From: Stanieria cyanosphaera PCC 7437
GTDB taxonomy: Bacteria; Cyanobacteriota; Cyanobacteriia; Cyanobacteriales; Xenococcaceae
Reading direction: 5' to 3'
DNA length: 64,000 bases
NCBI RefSeq assembly: GCF_000317575.1
Contig: NC_019748.1
Coordinates: 3,058,501-3,122,500 of the forward strand
Shown: positions 27,210 to 36,814 of the stretch, in pieces
How positions within the stretch are numbered: position 1 is the first letter of the stretch
Layout: every line of letters begins with the position of its first letter
Notes under the pieces: generated by a model
What the model was told of the DNA's origin: nothing
Database searches by the model: none
What the model saw: the letters and a program-made list of their open reading frames with translations, nothing else
Position numbers and translations under genes: made by a program

Positions 27210-27370
27210 ATTAATTCTTAACTCGACGACGGGCGTTTCTGCTTGTCGTCTTAAATTATTGAAGGACAATTAACAACAATTGAGATAAGCAGTTCACAAT
27301 TTCTAATCAGCAACAGCAATTATTCTGGTAATATCACCTGCTGATTCTAGTTAGATTGAAGGAGAAAATA

Positions 27371-27853
27371 ATGTCGACATTAAAAAAACCAGACTTGAGC
27401 GATCCCGTATTACGCGCTAAGTTGGCTAAAGGCATGGGTCACAACTATTATGGTGAACCTGCTTGGCCTAACGATTTGTTATACATCTTCCCTGTAGTTA
27501 TTTTGGGTACAGGAGCATTAATAGTAGGTTTGTCTGTACTCGATCCTGCTTTGATCGGTGAACCAGCAGATCCTTTTGCGACTCCTTTAGAAATTTTACC
27601 TGAATGGTATCTTTATCCCGTTTTCCAAATTCTACGCATTCTGCCTAACAAACTTTTGGGTATCGCTTGTCAAGCAGCAGTACCTTTAGGTTTAATCTTA
27701 ATTCCTTTCATTGAAAACGTTAACAAGTTCCAAAATCCTTTTCGTCGTCCTGTAGCTACTACTGTATTCTTGTTTGGTACTATAGTAACTCTTTGGCTCG
27801 GAATTGGTGCTACTTTCCCAATCGACAAGTCTTTAACTTTAGGCTTGTTCTAA
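27371..27853 (+). CDS. petD: Cytochrome b6f complex subunit IV
   Basis: 160 aa, three transmembrane helices, corresponding to the C-terminal half of cytochrome b. The PEWY motif of the quinol-oxidising (Qo) site is present ([10 protein letters not shown]). Start [12 protein letters not shown] with Shine-Dalgarno AAGGAG 8 nt upstream; the in-frame ATG 15 bases earlier overlaps that site and is rejected. Forms an operon with petB. Confidence 0.98.
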   Translation: MSTLKKPDLSDPVLRAKLAKGMGHNYYGEPAWPNDLLYIFPVVILGTGALIVGLSVLDPALIGEPADPFATPLEILPEWYLYPVFQILRILPNKLLGIACQAAVPLGLILIPFIENVNKFQNPFRRPVATTVFLFGTIVTLWLGIGATFPIDKSLTLGLF

Positions 27854-28072
27854 TTTTTTTATCAGCAAATTTCATTTGAATTGGGAACGCTTGCGAATAC
27901 TTTTATTTTGTTTCTTGGAATTGGAATGAGATAAAAGCGATCGCAGGCGTTTTTTGTTTTTTTATGAGAAGATTGACAAAAACAAAATCAACCAAATATT
28001 TTCTTTTTACAAACAGTCTCTTAAGCAAGCAAGATATAATAATTTTGCAAACTTCCGTAAACCAAACTTTGA

Positions 28073-29695
28073 ATGTCCGTAGAAATTCAAACTGAAATAG
28101 AACAAGCTGTAAATAGCCGTCGTAACTTTGCTATTATTTCTCACCCAGACGCGGGCAAAACAACCCTGACAGAAAAATTGTTGCTTTACGGAGGTGCAAT
28201 TCATGAAGCAGGGGCTGTTAAAGCACGACGGGCGCAGCGTAAGGCTACTTCAGACTGGATGGAAATGGAACAACAAAGAGGTATTTCGATTACCTCGACA
28301 GTGTTGCAGTTTCTCTACAAAGACTTTCAAATTAACCTCCTTGATACTCCCGGACACCAGGATTTTAGTGAAGATACCTATCGCACTTTAGCTGCTGCCG
28401 ATAATGCAGTGATGTTGATTGATGCTGCTAAAGGGTTAGAACCGCAAACACGCAAATTATTTGAAGTTTGTCAAATGCGATCGCTTCCTATTTTCACTTT
28501 TGTGAATAAGTTAGACCGTCCTGGACGAGAAGGTTTAGAATTACTCGATGAAATTGAACAAGAATTAGGATTACAAACTTACCCAGTCAATTGGCCTATC
28601 GGTATGGGCGATCGCTTTAAAGGAGTGTTTGATCGTCGTCAACAACAAATCCATTTATTTGAACGGCGCGCTCATGGTTCTCAAACAGCAGGAGAGACAG
28701 TAATCGATCTAGGCGATCCTAAAATTGAAGAATTTTTAGAACAGGATTTATACTATCAACTCAAAGAAGAATTAGAAATTCTCAACGAAATTGGTTCTGA
28801 GTTTGACCTCGAAAAAGTTCATGCAGGGAAAATGACTCCCGTTTTCTTTGGTAGTGCCATGACTAATTTTGGCGTGCAATTATTCCTCAACTCTTTTTTA
28901 GAATACGCTCTCAAACCAGAAGGAAGAAAATCTTCAGTCGGAACAATCGAACCAACTTATTCAGAATTTACAGGATTTGTCTTTAAGTTACAAGCCAACA
29001 TGGATCCCAAACATCGTGATCGAGTAGCTTTTATTCGAGTGTGTACGGGAAAATTTGAGAAAGACATGACAGTCAAACACGCTCGTACAGGAAAAATTGT
29101 TCGTCTATCTCGTCCCCAAAAACTTTTTGCTCAAGGCAGAGAATCCCTTGAAGTAGCTTATCCAGGAGATGTAATTGGCTTAAATAATCCTGGAGTATTC
29201 GCGATCGGTGATACCATTTATAATGGTCAAAAGCTCGAATACGAAGGCATACCTTATTTTTCTCCTGAAATCTTCGCCTATCTCAAAAATCCTAATCCTT
29301 CCAAGTTCAAACAATTTCAAAAAGGCATTACCGAATTACAAGAAGAAGGAGCAATTCAGGTAATGTATTCTACCGATGACTTTAAACGTGACCCTATTCT
29401 TGCTGCTGTAGGTCAACTTCAATTTGAAGTAGTTCAATTCCGCTTACAAAACGAATACAATGTTGAAACTACTCTAGAACCTTTACCCTATAGTGTTGCT
29501 CGTTGGGTAGCTGCCGGTTGGACAGCTTTAGAAAAAGCAGGCAGATTATTTAATACTCTAGTAGTTAAAGACAGTTTTGGCAGACCTGTACTGTTATTTA
29601 AAAACGAATGGAACTTACAACAAATTAAAGAAGACCATCCAGAATTAAAACTTAATTCTACTGCTCCTGTAGGTTCAGGAATTCAACCAGATTAA
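28073..29695 (+). CDS. prfC: Peptide chain release factor 3
   Basis: 540-aa translational GTPase. G1 SHPDAGKTT (residues 24-32), G2 region RGISITS, G3 DTPGHQDF, G4 NKLDR, then EF-G-like domains II and III to PVGSGIQPD. It recycles class I release factors from the ribosome after termination. Full length, no odd features. Monocistronic, followed by a strong hairpin at 29731. Confidence 0.96.
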   Translation: MSVEIQTEIEQAVNSRRNFAIISHPDAGKTTLTEKLLLYGGAIHEAGAVKARRAQRKATSDWMEMEQQRGISITSTVLQFLYKDFQINLLDTPGHQDFSEDTYRTLAAADNAVMLIDAAKGLEPQTRKLFEVCQMRSLPIFTFVNKLDRPGREGLELLDEIEQELGLQTYPVNWPIGMGDRFKGVFDRRQQQIHLFERRAHGSQTAGETVIDLGDPKIEEFLEQDLYYQLKEELEILNEIGSEFDLEKVHAGKMTPVFFGSAMTNFGVQLFLNSFLEYALKPEGRKSSVGTIEPTYSEFTGFVFKLQANMDPKHRDRVAFIRVCTGKFEKDMTVKHARTGKIVRLSRPQKLFAQGRESLEVAYPGDVIGLNNPGVFAIGDTIYNGQKLEYEGIPYFSPEIFAYLKNPNPSKFKQFQKGITELQEEGAIQVMYSTDDFKRDPILAAVGQLQFEVVQFRLQNEYNVETTLEPLPYSVARWVAAGWTALEKAGRLFNTLVVKDSFGRPVLLFKNEWNLQQIKEDHPELKLNSTAPVGSGIQPD

Positions 29696-29730
29696 ATCTT
29701 AAAAATTTACTAGTAATTCTTAAGCATCTT

Positions 29731-29759
29731 ACGCCTAGAAACTAGTTATCGCTAGGCGT
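29731..29759 (+). terminator. Probable terminator after prfC
   Basis: Inverted repeat ACGCCTAG (29731-29738) / CTAGGCGT (29752-29759), 35 nt after the prfC stop. The following tract is TAATTACTTTAATTTTAT, T-rich but not a clean T-run. Confidence 0.5.
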
Positions 29760-29908
29760 TAATTACTTTAATTTTATAACTGTAAAAACCAAAAATTGTA
29801 ATTTGTTTAACACAAATAACTCATTTTTAATTTAAAGTTTACAAAAAATTAACTTGTTTTAAAGTATGCTGAAGTTCGAGCTTTTTTGTTTTTGAATTTC
29901 TAAAATCT

Positions 29909-31048
29909 ATGTTTGACTGCATTATCGTTGGTGCTGGACCTGCCGGAGCTACAGCAGCTTATCACTTGGCAAAAAAAGGGCATTCGGTATTAGTCCTAGA
30001 AAAATCTTCTTTTCCTCGTTACAAACCTTGTGGCGGAGGTGTATCTCCCGCAGTTGCTAATTGGTTTGATTTCGATTTTGCACCCGTTATTAAAAATACT
30101 GTCTCTAAAGTCAAATATACCTGGCAATTAGACGATCCGATGGAAGTAGAACTCAAAGATGTTACTCCCATGTGGATGGTAAGACGAGATGAATTTGATA
30201 ACTTTTTAATGCAAAAAGCAATTGAACAAGGAGTTCAGTTAAAAGATAATACTGAAGTCAATGGCATAAAATCTCAAGGTGATAACTGGCAAGTAAGTAC
30301 TAATAATGGTGTTTTTGAAAGTACTTATCTAATTGCAGCCGATGGAGTTAATGGACCAATGACTAGTTGGTTAGGTTTTGGCGAGCAACAAAAAGTCTTG
30401 GCAGCTAGTTTAGAAGTAGAAGCAGAAGTATCAGAACGTCGTCAGGATTTAGCTTATTTTGACTTTGGTTCGCTTAAAAACGGTTTTATGTGGTGTTTTC
30501 CCAAAGATAATGGTTACTCCTTTAGCGGAGCTTATGTGCGCAACAATAAAGGAAAACCAGATGAACTCAAAAAACAACTAACTAATTACGCTAGTAAGTT
30601 TGGTTTAGATTTAAACAATAGTAAGTATACCGAATACAATTTAAACGTGTGGAAAGAAAATCAACCTCTCCACACCAATCGCGCCGTTATTACAGGAGAA
30701 GCAGCAGGAATTGTCGATCCTTTAATTGGAGAAGGTATTCGCCCTGCTATCTTTACAGGTATGAAAGCAGCCGAAGCAGTTGCTAATGCTCTGGCGGGAA
30801 ATTCGGATGCTTTGGCGAGGTATACTGAAACCATTAACAAAGAATGGGGTACAGATCTGGTTTTGGCTCAACGCCTTGCTGGTCTATTTTATCAGTTCCC
30901 CAAAATTGCTTATAAAGTAGGAGTCAAACGTCCCTCTGCTGCTCAATTAATGGGTAAAATTCTTTGTGGTGAATTGCGTTATTCTGACGTAACTGAACAG
31001 GCTACTAAAAAACTAAAAGCTAGTTTTATTCCTGGATTTCGTGGTTAA
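29909..31048 (+). CDS. Geranylgeranyl-reductase-family FAD-dependent oxidoreductase
   Basis: 379 aa. FAD Rossmann motif GAGPAGATAAYHLAKKG at the N-terminus, PCGGG substrate-region motif (residues about 43-47), and a second FAD motif GEAAGIVDPLIGEGIRPA. The family reduces isoprenoid chains. The N-terminus and length differ from ChlP (about 406 aa), so this is a paralog, not the chlorophyll/phytol enzyme itself; substrates could be other prenyl lipids. Stands alone; an AT-rich promoter region precedes it. Confidence 0.85.
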   Translation: MFDCIIVGAGPAGATAAYHLAKKGHSVLVLEKSSFPRYKPCGGGVSPAVANWFDFDFAPVIKNTVSKVKYTWQLDDPMEVELKDVTPMWMVRRDEFDNFLMQKAIEQGVQLKDNTEVNGIKSQGDNWQVSTNNGVFESTYLIAADGVNGPMTSWLGFGEQQKVLAASLEVEAEVSERRQDLAYFDFGSLKNGFMWCFPKDNGYSFSGAYVRNNKGKPDELKKQLTNYASKFGLDLNNSKYTEYNLNVWKENQPLHTNRAVITGEAAGIVDPLIGEGIRPAIFTGMKAAEAVANALAGNSDALARYTETINKEWGTDLVLAQRLAGLFYQFPKIAYKVGVKRPSAAQLMGKILCGELRYSDVTEQATKKLKASFIPGFRG

Positions 31049-31176
31049 TTAATTGTAATAATTCCCAGAATCATGACAATTGTTTCCTCGAAAGATGAGT
31101 ATTAGACTCCGTCAAAACAATATATTATGAGTGAAGTTATTCGTAATTATCTCAAAACCCTGCCCAGCAATTCATA

Positions 31177-31314
31177 AGGGGAGGACAAGACAGGTAGAAT
31201 TAGTTTACCTGCGTGCTTCCTGGAGGGCGACGTTTCGTCGGATGTCCGTGCTGTCGCTTGGAGGTAACCCCAAGTGTTTGTACCCCCTAAACCTTCAGTA
31301 AAACTGAGGGTTTT
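31177..31314 (+). ncRNA. Putative structured small RNA with its own terminator
   Basis: In the 324-base gap between two genes. Predicted pairing: AGGGG (31177-31181) with CCCCT (31284-31288), ACAAG (31185-31189) with TTTGT nearby on the 3' side, an AGGTA/TACCT hairpin, and a GCGACG-TTT-CGTCG hairpin. A clear terminator stem CCTTCAGT/ACTGAGGG plus TTTT (31292-31314) follows. GC content is far above the surrounding gap. It is not SRP RNA (no GGAAGGAAGCAGCC core) and not a recognised riboswitch. Confidence 0.5.
31292..31314 (+). terminator. Rho-independent terminator of the putative RNA
   Basis: 8-bp stem CCTTCAGT-AAA-ACTGAGGG (one G-T pair) followed by TTTTCTT. It ends 59 nt before the next gene's ATG, so it closes an independent transcript or attenuates that gene. 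Confidence 0.7.
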
Positions 31315-31372
31315 CTTGCTGGAATACAGATCAATTTAAAATATTCCTACTTCCTCATCTTGACGAGAAATA

Positions 31373-32053
31373 ATGTCTGATATTCAAACTTTAATTAGCC
31401 AAGTTCAACAAGAAGCTCAAAAAGAAGAATTTCCCATTGATATCCCAGTTTATAAATCTGCTCGTTTAGAACCTACCTATCCTGTGCTTTATGCAGGGAA
31501 TTTACAAAGTCCTTTGTGTTTTTTTGGGCGTGATCTTGGTAGAGATGAAGTTCATGCCCGTCAACCTCTGATTGGTGCAGCAGGAAAACTAGTCAGGCAA
31601 GGTTTCTATCAAGCAATTCATCAGCAGTCGGCAGCTTCAGATCAAGAGTTACAAACAGTTTGCGATCGCATTTTACTAACTAATACTGTTCCCTATAAAC
31701 CGCCTGAAAATAAGGCTTATTCAACTAAGGTTAAAGAAAGATTTCGTCCTTTTATTGAACGTCTGTTAGTAATTCATTGGCAAGGACATCAAATTATCAC
31801 ACTTGGTACAGAGGCTTTTAAATGGTTTGCTCCCTACGGTGAAAAAGGGGAAGTTAATAATTTTTTTCTGGATAAAGAACGACGTTATGAAACTAAATTA
31901 GCCGTTAATCTGAAGGCAACGGATGATTTGGGCATGGAATATCAAAAAATCATTCATTTACTGCCTTTACCTCATCCTTCTCCTTTAAATAAAACCTATT
32001 ACGCTAAGTTTCCGCAAATGCTTCAGCAGAGGCTGACTCAAATTGATTTTTAA
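31373..32053 (+). CDS. Uracil-DNA glycosylase family protein
   Basis: 226-aa UDG-superfamily enzyme. Motif 1 region FFGRDLGRDEVHARQPLIG, the substrate strand LLTNTVPYKPPENKAY, and the C-terminal loop LPLPHPSPLN, which inserts into the minor groove in this superfamily. It excises uracil or related bases from DNA in base-excision repair. No Fe-S cysteine cluster is evident (few Cys), so it is not a typical family 4 enzyme; closest family is uncertain. Single gene downstream of the putative small RNA. Confidence 0.8.
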   Translation: MSDIQTLISQVQQEAQKEEFPIDIPVYKSARLEPTYPVLYAGNLQSPLCFFGRDLGRDEVHARQPLIGAAGKLVRQGFYQAIHQQSAASDQELQTVCDRILLTNTVPYKPPENKAYSTKVKERFRPFIERLLVIHWQGHQIITLGTEAFKWFAPYGEKGEVNNFFLDKERRYETKLAVNLKATDDLGMEYQKIIHLLPLPHPSPLNKTYYAKFPQMLQQRLTQIDF

Positions 32054-32226
32054 ATTAAACATTCTGATTATGTGAGCAAATATCAATATTAATTAATTCT
32101 GATGATTAAATATTGAATTTTGTTGTTAAAATCAACCAAATAAAAGCTGGATATGTTAACCAGAAAAATCTAAAATTTTTGTTAAAATTGATACAAAAGA
32201 GGACCTTGCAGAGAGGGAATGAAATT

Positions 32227-32922
32227 ATGACCAATAACAAAATAGTAGTAGCACCATCGATTTTATCGGCTGATTTTAGTCGTTTAGGAGAAGAGATTAC
32301 TAAAGTAGACGAAGCTGGTGCTGATTGGATTCACGTTGATGTTATGGATGGTAGATTTGTTCCTAACATTACCATTGGTCCTCTGATTGTTGATGCCATT
32401 CGCCCCTATACTAAAAAACCTCTCGATGTTCACTTAATGATTGTTGAACCAGAAAAGTACGTCGAAGATTTTGCTAAAGCTGGGGCTGATCTTATTTCTG
32501 TTCACGCAGAACATAATGCTTCTCCTCATTTACACCGTACTTTGTGTCAAATTCGTGAATTAGGTAAGCAAGCGGGAGTAGTACTTAACCCCTCTACACC
32601 TTTAGAATTAATTGAATACGTTCTTCCCGTCTGCGATCTAATTCTGATCATGAGTGTTAACCCTGGTTTTGGTGGTCAAAGTTTTATCCCCGAAGTAGTT
32701 CCCAAAATCAGCAAATTGCGTCAAATGTGTGATGAAAGAGGATTAAATCCTTGGATCGAAGTCGATGGTGGACTTAAACCTAGTAATACTTGGCAAGTAT
32801 TAGAAGCTGGTGCTAATGCGATCGTAGCAGGTTCTGCGGTATTTAAAGCTCCTAGTTATGCTGAAGCAATTGAAGGTATTCGCAACAGTAAGCGTCCTGA
32901 ACCAGAATTAGCTACTGTATAG
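32227..32922 (+). CDS. rpe: Ribulose-phosphate 3-epimerase
   Basis: 231-aa TIM-barrel enzyme interconverting ribulose-5-phosphate and xylulose-5-phosphate in the Calvin cycle and pentose phosphate pathway. Motifs: [31 protein letters not shown] (metal-binding His/Asp), [20 protein letters not shown], and VDGGL. The ATG at 32227 with GAGAGGG 10 nt upstream gives the family start; an in-frame ATG-less extension upstream (from 32113) is rejected. Followed by a strong terminator. Confidence 0.97.
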   Translation: MTNNKIVVAPSILSADFSRLGEEITKVDEAGADWIHVDVMDGRFVPNITIGPLIVDAIRPYTKKPLDVHLMIVEPEKYVEDFAKAGADLISVHAEHNASPHLHRTLCQIRELGKQAGVVLNPSTPLELIEYVLPVCDLILIMSVNPGFGGQSFIPEVVPKISKLRQMCDERGLNPWIEVDGGLKPSNTWQVLEAGANAIVAGSAVFKAPSYAEAIEGIRNSKRPEPELATV

Positions 32923-32962
32923 CTAGTGTTTTAAAGCTAAAAATATTTACAATAAGATTAAG

Positions 32963-32993
32963 ACCGTGGTCTACTTAGACTTCGGTTTTTTTT
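32963..32993 (+). terminator. Rho-independent terminator after rpe
   Basis: Nested stem ACCG-TG-GTCTA-CT-TAGAC-TT-CGGT followed by eight or more T residues, 40 nt after the rpe stop. Confidence 0.8.
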
Positions 32994-33014
32994 ATTTAAT
33001 CATGGGATAAATTG

Positions 33015-33365
33015 ATGTCTTCTAAACGTAAATCTACTAGCAAGGATACTACTGTGTATCGTGAGTTTGGTAATCAAACTAACAGTGATGCTTTGGAAAA
33101 AGGTGTTCCTAATTTACCTCCTCAGCAACAAAATATCAGAATTCAGGTAACAAGGGCAGGAAAAAAGGGTAAAACTGTTAGCGTAATCTCTGGTTTTCAA
33201 CACAATCAAGAGTCTTTAACTCAATTACTCAAAAAATTAAAAACTCAATGTGGTACTGGCGGAACAATCAAAGATAATACAATTGAGATTCAAGGCGACC
33301 ACAAACAAAAGCTATTACAAATTCTTAGTCAGTTGGGATATAAAGCTAAAGTTAGTGGTGGTTAA
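33015..33365 (+). CDS. SUI1/YciH-type translation factor
   Basis: 116 aa. N-terminal flexible part, then the SUI1 (eIF1-like) domain at about residues 40-116: IRIQVTRAGKKGKTVSVISGF, LKKLKTQCGTGGTI, IEIQGDHKQKLLQIL, and LGYKAKVSGG. In bacteria YciH is thought to affect start-site fidelity. ATG at 33015; a TTG one codon earlier is the alternative. Converges on the ABC-2 permease gene with 32 nt between the stops. Confidence 0.9.
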   Translation: MSSKRKSTSKDTTVYREFGNQTNSDALEKGVPNLPPQQQNIRIQVTRAGKKGKTVSVISGFQHNQESLTQLLKKLKTQCGTGGTIKDNTIEIQGDHKQKLLQILSQLGYKAKVSGG

Positions 33366-33397
33366 ATAAGTTATTTAATTTACTTTTCTAATTAAAA

Positions 33398-34177
33398 TTA
33401 ACTTGAAGCACTGGTGTAATAACGTAAAGCGAATTGCCAGAAAAAGATGGAAATTATTACTAAGATAATGGCAAGAATACCAGCACCAAAAAACCAAGTC
33501 AACTCGCTACGGCCAAGCATAGCTTCAGCAGGAACGGTGGTTAAAAAAGCTACGGGTACAATAAAGGTAAAAAAGAAACGATAAATAGCAGGATAAGCAA
33601 CCATTGGATACCTTCCTGCTTCTAATAAACCTCTCAAAACTTCAGTTACATTATAAATTTTGACAAACCAAATACTAGTTGCTCCCAAAATAAACCAAAG
33701 GCTATATAAAATAATTACACCAAATAAAATGGGTATCAAACTAATAAAATAATCTTGCCAATTTAAATTAATTTGTATCCCTGCATAAACAATTAAAATA
33801 ACTCCAAAAAATAAATCAGGAAATCCCCAAGGAGAAACCATTCTAGTCGATAACCAGAATTGACTACTAATAGGTTTTAGTAGTACGAAGTCTAATGTTC
33901 CTTGTTCAATTTGTTCGACAATTCGATTGAGATTGGGAACTAAAAAAGTATTAGAAAAACCTTGTAATAAAGTAAACACTCCTAAAACAATTAGTGCTTC
34001 TTGCCAACTCCAGCCTTGAAAAGTATAGCCAGTCCGATAGAATAAAAATAATCCAAAAATACTACCGATTAGATTAGCAATACTAGTAAAAGTTGCGATC
34101 GCGAAATTAAGCCGATATTCTAATTCTGTGGCAATTGAGGTAGTCCAAAACAACCATAAAACTCGCCAATATCTCAT
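33398..34177 (-). CDS. ABC-2 type membrane permease
   Basis: 259 aa with six predicted transmembrane helices (starting at about residues 20, 55, 110, 145, 200 and 228), belonging to the ABC-2 permease superfamily (DUF990-like). The cytoplasmic segment VEQIEQGTLDFVLLKPISSQFWLS is typical (GxLDxxLLxPxS). Expected to pair with a separate ATPase and a second permease, neither visible here. Starts 12 nt after the stop of the sugar permease upstream, so it is probably co-transcribed, although that family is unrelated. Confidence 0.85.
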   Translation of the reverse strand: MRYWRVLWLFWTTSIATELEYRLNFAIATFTSIANLIGSIFGLFLFYRTGYTFQGWSWQEALIVLGVFTLLQGFSNTFLVPNLNRIVEQIEQGTLDFVLLKPISSQFWLSTRMVSPWGFPDLFFGVILIVYAGIQINLNWQDYFISLIPILFGVIILYSLWFILGATSIWFVKIYNVTEVLRGLLEAGRYPMVAYPAIYRFFFTFIVPVAFLTTVPAEAMLGRSELTWFFGAGILAIILVIISIFFWQFALRYYTSASS

Positions 34178-34188
34178 AACAAATACTT

Positions 34189-35052
34189 CTATCCTTTAAC
34201 TGCACCAGCCGTCAAACCTTGAACAATACGACGTTGGAAAAATAAAACCAGTAAAACTAATGGCAGCGTACCTAATACTGTAGCAGACGCGATCGGTCCA
34301 TAAGGAATCTCAAATAAAGTTGTTCCTCCTAATTGTGCTGTAGCTACTGGAATTGTTTTCATAGTTTCTTTGGTAATAAAAGTCAACGCAAAAATATATT
34401 CATTCCAAGCAAAAATAAACGTTAATATTCCAGTAGTAACCAAAGCAGGAATCGTCATTGGTAAAACAATTTTGAACAACATGGGAATGGTTTTATAGCC
34501 ATCAATTTTGGCTGCATCTTCTAAATCTTTAGGTAATTGCTGAAAAAAGCTACGCATCACCAAAATAGTCAAGGGTAAGTTTATAGCTGTATAAGGAATA
34601 ATTAGAGCTAAATAATTATTTCCTAAACCAATTGCTTTGACTATTTCTAATAGTCCTAAAAATAGTAGTACATAGGGAAATAAAGTAACAATTAAAATAC
34701 CTGCTAAAATAATTTGTTCTCCTGGAAGTTTTAATCTAGCTAAAGCATAAGCAGCAGGCGAACCTAATATCAGACATAAAACAGTGGAAACAATTGAAAC
34801 AAAAGCACTATTCAGGATATATAAGAAAAAAGGACGACGATTAAATAATTCTAGATAATGAGTTAAAGTAATTCTTCTAGGTAAGTAAATGTTGGGAATT
34901 GCCGAGATATCTTCATTCAATTTCAAAGAAGTCAATACTTGCCAAACAATCGGTGCAAGAAAAAAAACAATTACCAAGATAACTATCAAACTAAAAACAA
35001 ATTTGCCTAAATTAAAAGTAGGATTGTTATTCTCAGATTTTACACTTGTCAT
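34189..35052 (-). CDS. Carbohydrate ABC transporter permease (MalG/UgpE type)
   Basis: 287-aa inner-membrane permease with six helices and the EAA loop EDAAKIDGYKTIPMLFKIVLP that contacts the ATPase. It belongs to the CUT1 family; the substrate is a sugar or glycerol-phosphate-type solute but cannot be named. Pairs with the MalF-type gene 181 nt upstream. No binding protein or ATPase lies next to it, so they must be encoded elsewhere. Confidence 0.88.
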   Translation of the reverse strand: MTSVKSENNNPTFNLGKFVFSLIVILVIVFFLAPIVWQVLTSLKLNEDISAIPNIYLPRRITLTHYLELFNRRPFFLYILNSAFVSIVSTVLCLILGSPAAYALARLKLPGEQIILAGILIVTLFPYVLLFLGLLEIVKAIGLGNNYLALIIPYTAINLPLTILVMRSFFQQLPKDLEDAAKIDGYKTIPMLFKIVLPMTIPALVTTGILTFIFAWNEYIFALTFITKETMKTIPVATAQLGGTTLFEIPYGPIASATVLGTLPLVLLVLFFQRRIVQGLTAGAVKG

Positions 35053-35233
35053 TTTTAAAACAAAATTAATTAAAAGTTTTTTTATTCTTATTTACAAAAA
35101 AAATATATCGATTAACCGATTTTATAGCAATTTTCTAAATCATAAGGTATACCATTATCCGTTACCAATCAACTATCAACAAAAACCAGAATGCTAATGT
35201 ACTGCACGAGAATAAGAAATGCTATCAATCAAC

Positions 35234-36118
35234 TTAAATAGTTCTTAATTTGCGGAAAAAATAACTAGTAGCTATCACAACCAAAACTAACAACAAAAAA
35301 GTTACTACAACTAAAGCTGCTCCGTAGCCAAAGTCAAGATAACGCATTACCATTGAATAAATATAAATAGAAACAGTTTCTGTCGCTCCTGCGGGACCAC
35401 CACCAGTCATAACTTGAACTAAGTCAAAAATACCAAAAGCTTGAGCAAATCTAAACAATAAAGCAATTAAAATTTGTGGCATTAATAAAGGCAAAGTAAT
35501 TTGATAAAAACTCTGCCAGTAATTAGCACCATCTATAGCATGAGCTTCGTATAAATCCTGAGAAATTGATTGTAATCCTGCAAGTAGAATAATACTAATA
35601 AAAGGTGTAGTTTTCCAAACATCAGCAATGATTAAAGCAACCATTGCTAAACTTGGTTCTCCTAACCAATTAATACCTGTATCAATCAATCCTAATCTTT
35701 GCAAAATATCATTAACAACGCCAAATTGATCGTTAAAAATCCATGCCCAAGCTAGTCCCATAACTGCTGTTGGCAATGCCCAAGGAATAATTGCAATAGT
35801 TCTGACAATACCTCTACCTCGAAAAGATTGATTTAGAACCAGAGCAATAGCTAGACCTAATAATAATTCTAAAATTACACTGACAACTGTAAACAGTGTA
35901 GTATTACCCATCGTTTGCCAAAATCTACCGTCTCCAAGCATTCTTTGATAATTACCAATGCCTGAAAAAACTGGATTTAATTGTGTACCAAGATTTTCGG
36001 TAAAAAAACTTAACCAAAAAGCTCTTCCGATTGGGTAAATGAATACCAATAATAAAACCAATAAAGCTGGTATTAATAAAAACCATCCTGTTAGTTTTTC
36101 TTGTGAATTAATAGACAT
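35234..36118 (-). CDS. Carbohydrate ABC transporter permease (MalF/UgpA type)
   Basis: 294-aa CUT1 permease with six helices; EAA loop YEAHAIDGANYWQSFYQITLP. Partner of the MalG-type gene downstream. First gene of the three-gene minus-strand group that ends in the ABC-2 permease. A long AT-rich region lies upstream. Confidence 0.88.
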   Translation of the reverse strand: MSINSQEKLTGWFLLIPALLVLLLVFIYPIGRAFWLSFFTENLGTQLNPVFSGIGNYQRMLGDGRFWQTMGNTTLFTVVSVILELLLGLAIALVLNQSFRGRGIVRTIAIIPWALPTAVMGLAWAWIFNDQFGVVNDILQRLGLIDTGINWLGEPSLAMVALIIADVWKTTPFISIILLAGLQSISQDLYEAHAIDGANYWQSFYQITLPLLMPQILIALLFRFAQAFGIFDLVQVMTGGGPAGATETVSIYIYSMVMRYLDFGYGAALVVVTFLLLVLVVIATSYFFRKLRTI

Positions 36119-36567
36119 GGTGATGTTTTATTTATTAAGCAATTTTAACAATTCGTATTTTTAGTAATAATCAAAAAAATCAGTATATTTAACAGTATTA
36201 ATCAGTAAATTCTAGGACTTAGTAATTCTGACTTAAAAATAATCTTTAAAGATAAAAAACTTTTTATAAATAGAACAAAGAGTAATTTTAATCCAGAAAA
36301 ATAGTTTAGCGATCGCTTTTTTTTTCGGTTAATTAAAGCAAACATTATGACTGGGTTGTAAATCTTTGAAATATTTTAATATTTTTTGAAAAAAACATGA
36401 AGAATTATAATTATTGTCTCCGTATAAACAACTAAATTAATAGAATTAAAGCTCAAAAATCAGTGTTTATACCAATGTACTCGTTAGTGATGAATAGTAA
36501 CATTCAATATTAAGAAAAGCCAAATAAAGTTTTGACTATTCTTTAATTTCTATTTTATTTAATTCCT

Positions 36568-36613
36568 CTTGCTCCACATACCCCGCTCTTGGCAATAGTG
36601 AGTGGGGTTTTTT
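36568..36613 (+). ncRNA. Possible short RNA or attenuator upstream of the STAS gene
   Basis: A promoter-like TTGACT-N18-TATTTA would start transcription near 36568, and a strong terminator stops it at 36613. The product would be about 45 nt, starting near CTCTTGCTCCACATACCCC. It resembles the size and layout of Yfr1, but the conserved ACTCCTCACAC core is not present, so it is not called Yfr1. Confidence 0.35.
36581..36613 (+). terminator. Rho-independent terminator with no annotated upstream gene
   Basis: Stem CCCCGCTC (36581-36588) / GAGTGGGG (36600-36607) with one G-T pair, followed by six T. No rightward gene precedes it. Confidence 0.7.
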
Positions 36614-36814
36614 ATTGAAGATTGCTCAACATTTTGCTGGAAACCAAAGCTTTTTGACGAAGTGCCAACAGGTTCTACGGTTGCTTCTATGTCTCGGTGG
36701 TGTACCGATGACATCAGAAATTTTTGAGTCTGGCTAGAAAAGATAAACATTACTAGTAAGAAATGGGCTATACTGTACCATTGACCAGATTCAGCTAGAG
36801 TTGAGGAGGAAACT

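Larger units (their letters stand above)
36119..36814. other. 696-base intergenic region
   Basis: AT-rich to about 36540, with no coding potential that looks real. Then a possible rightward promoter (TTGACT 36532-36537, TATTTA 36556-36561), a terminator hairpin at 36581-36613, a TATACT box at 36769-36774 and a strong Shine-Dalgarno (GAGGAGGA, 36803-36810) for the STAS gene. A minus-strand open frame at 36559-36855 is judged spurious. Confidence 0.5.

Noticed and set aside
29909-31048. Naming the flavoprotein chlP
   Set aside because: Length and N-terminus differ from ChlP (about 406 aa); only the broader reductase family is supported.
31177-31314. SRP RNA, 6S RNA or riboswitch identity for the GC-rich RNA
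   Set aside because: The SRP core GGAAGGAAGCAGCC is absent, length is below 6S RNA, and no riboswitch consensus fits.
36568-36613. Calling the short RNA Yfr1
   Set aside because: The conserved ACTCCTCACAC is not present; only size and terminator are similar.
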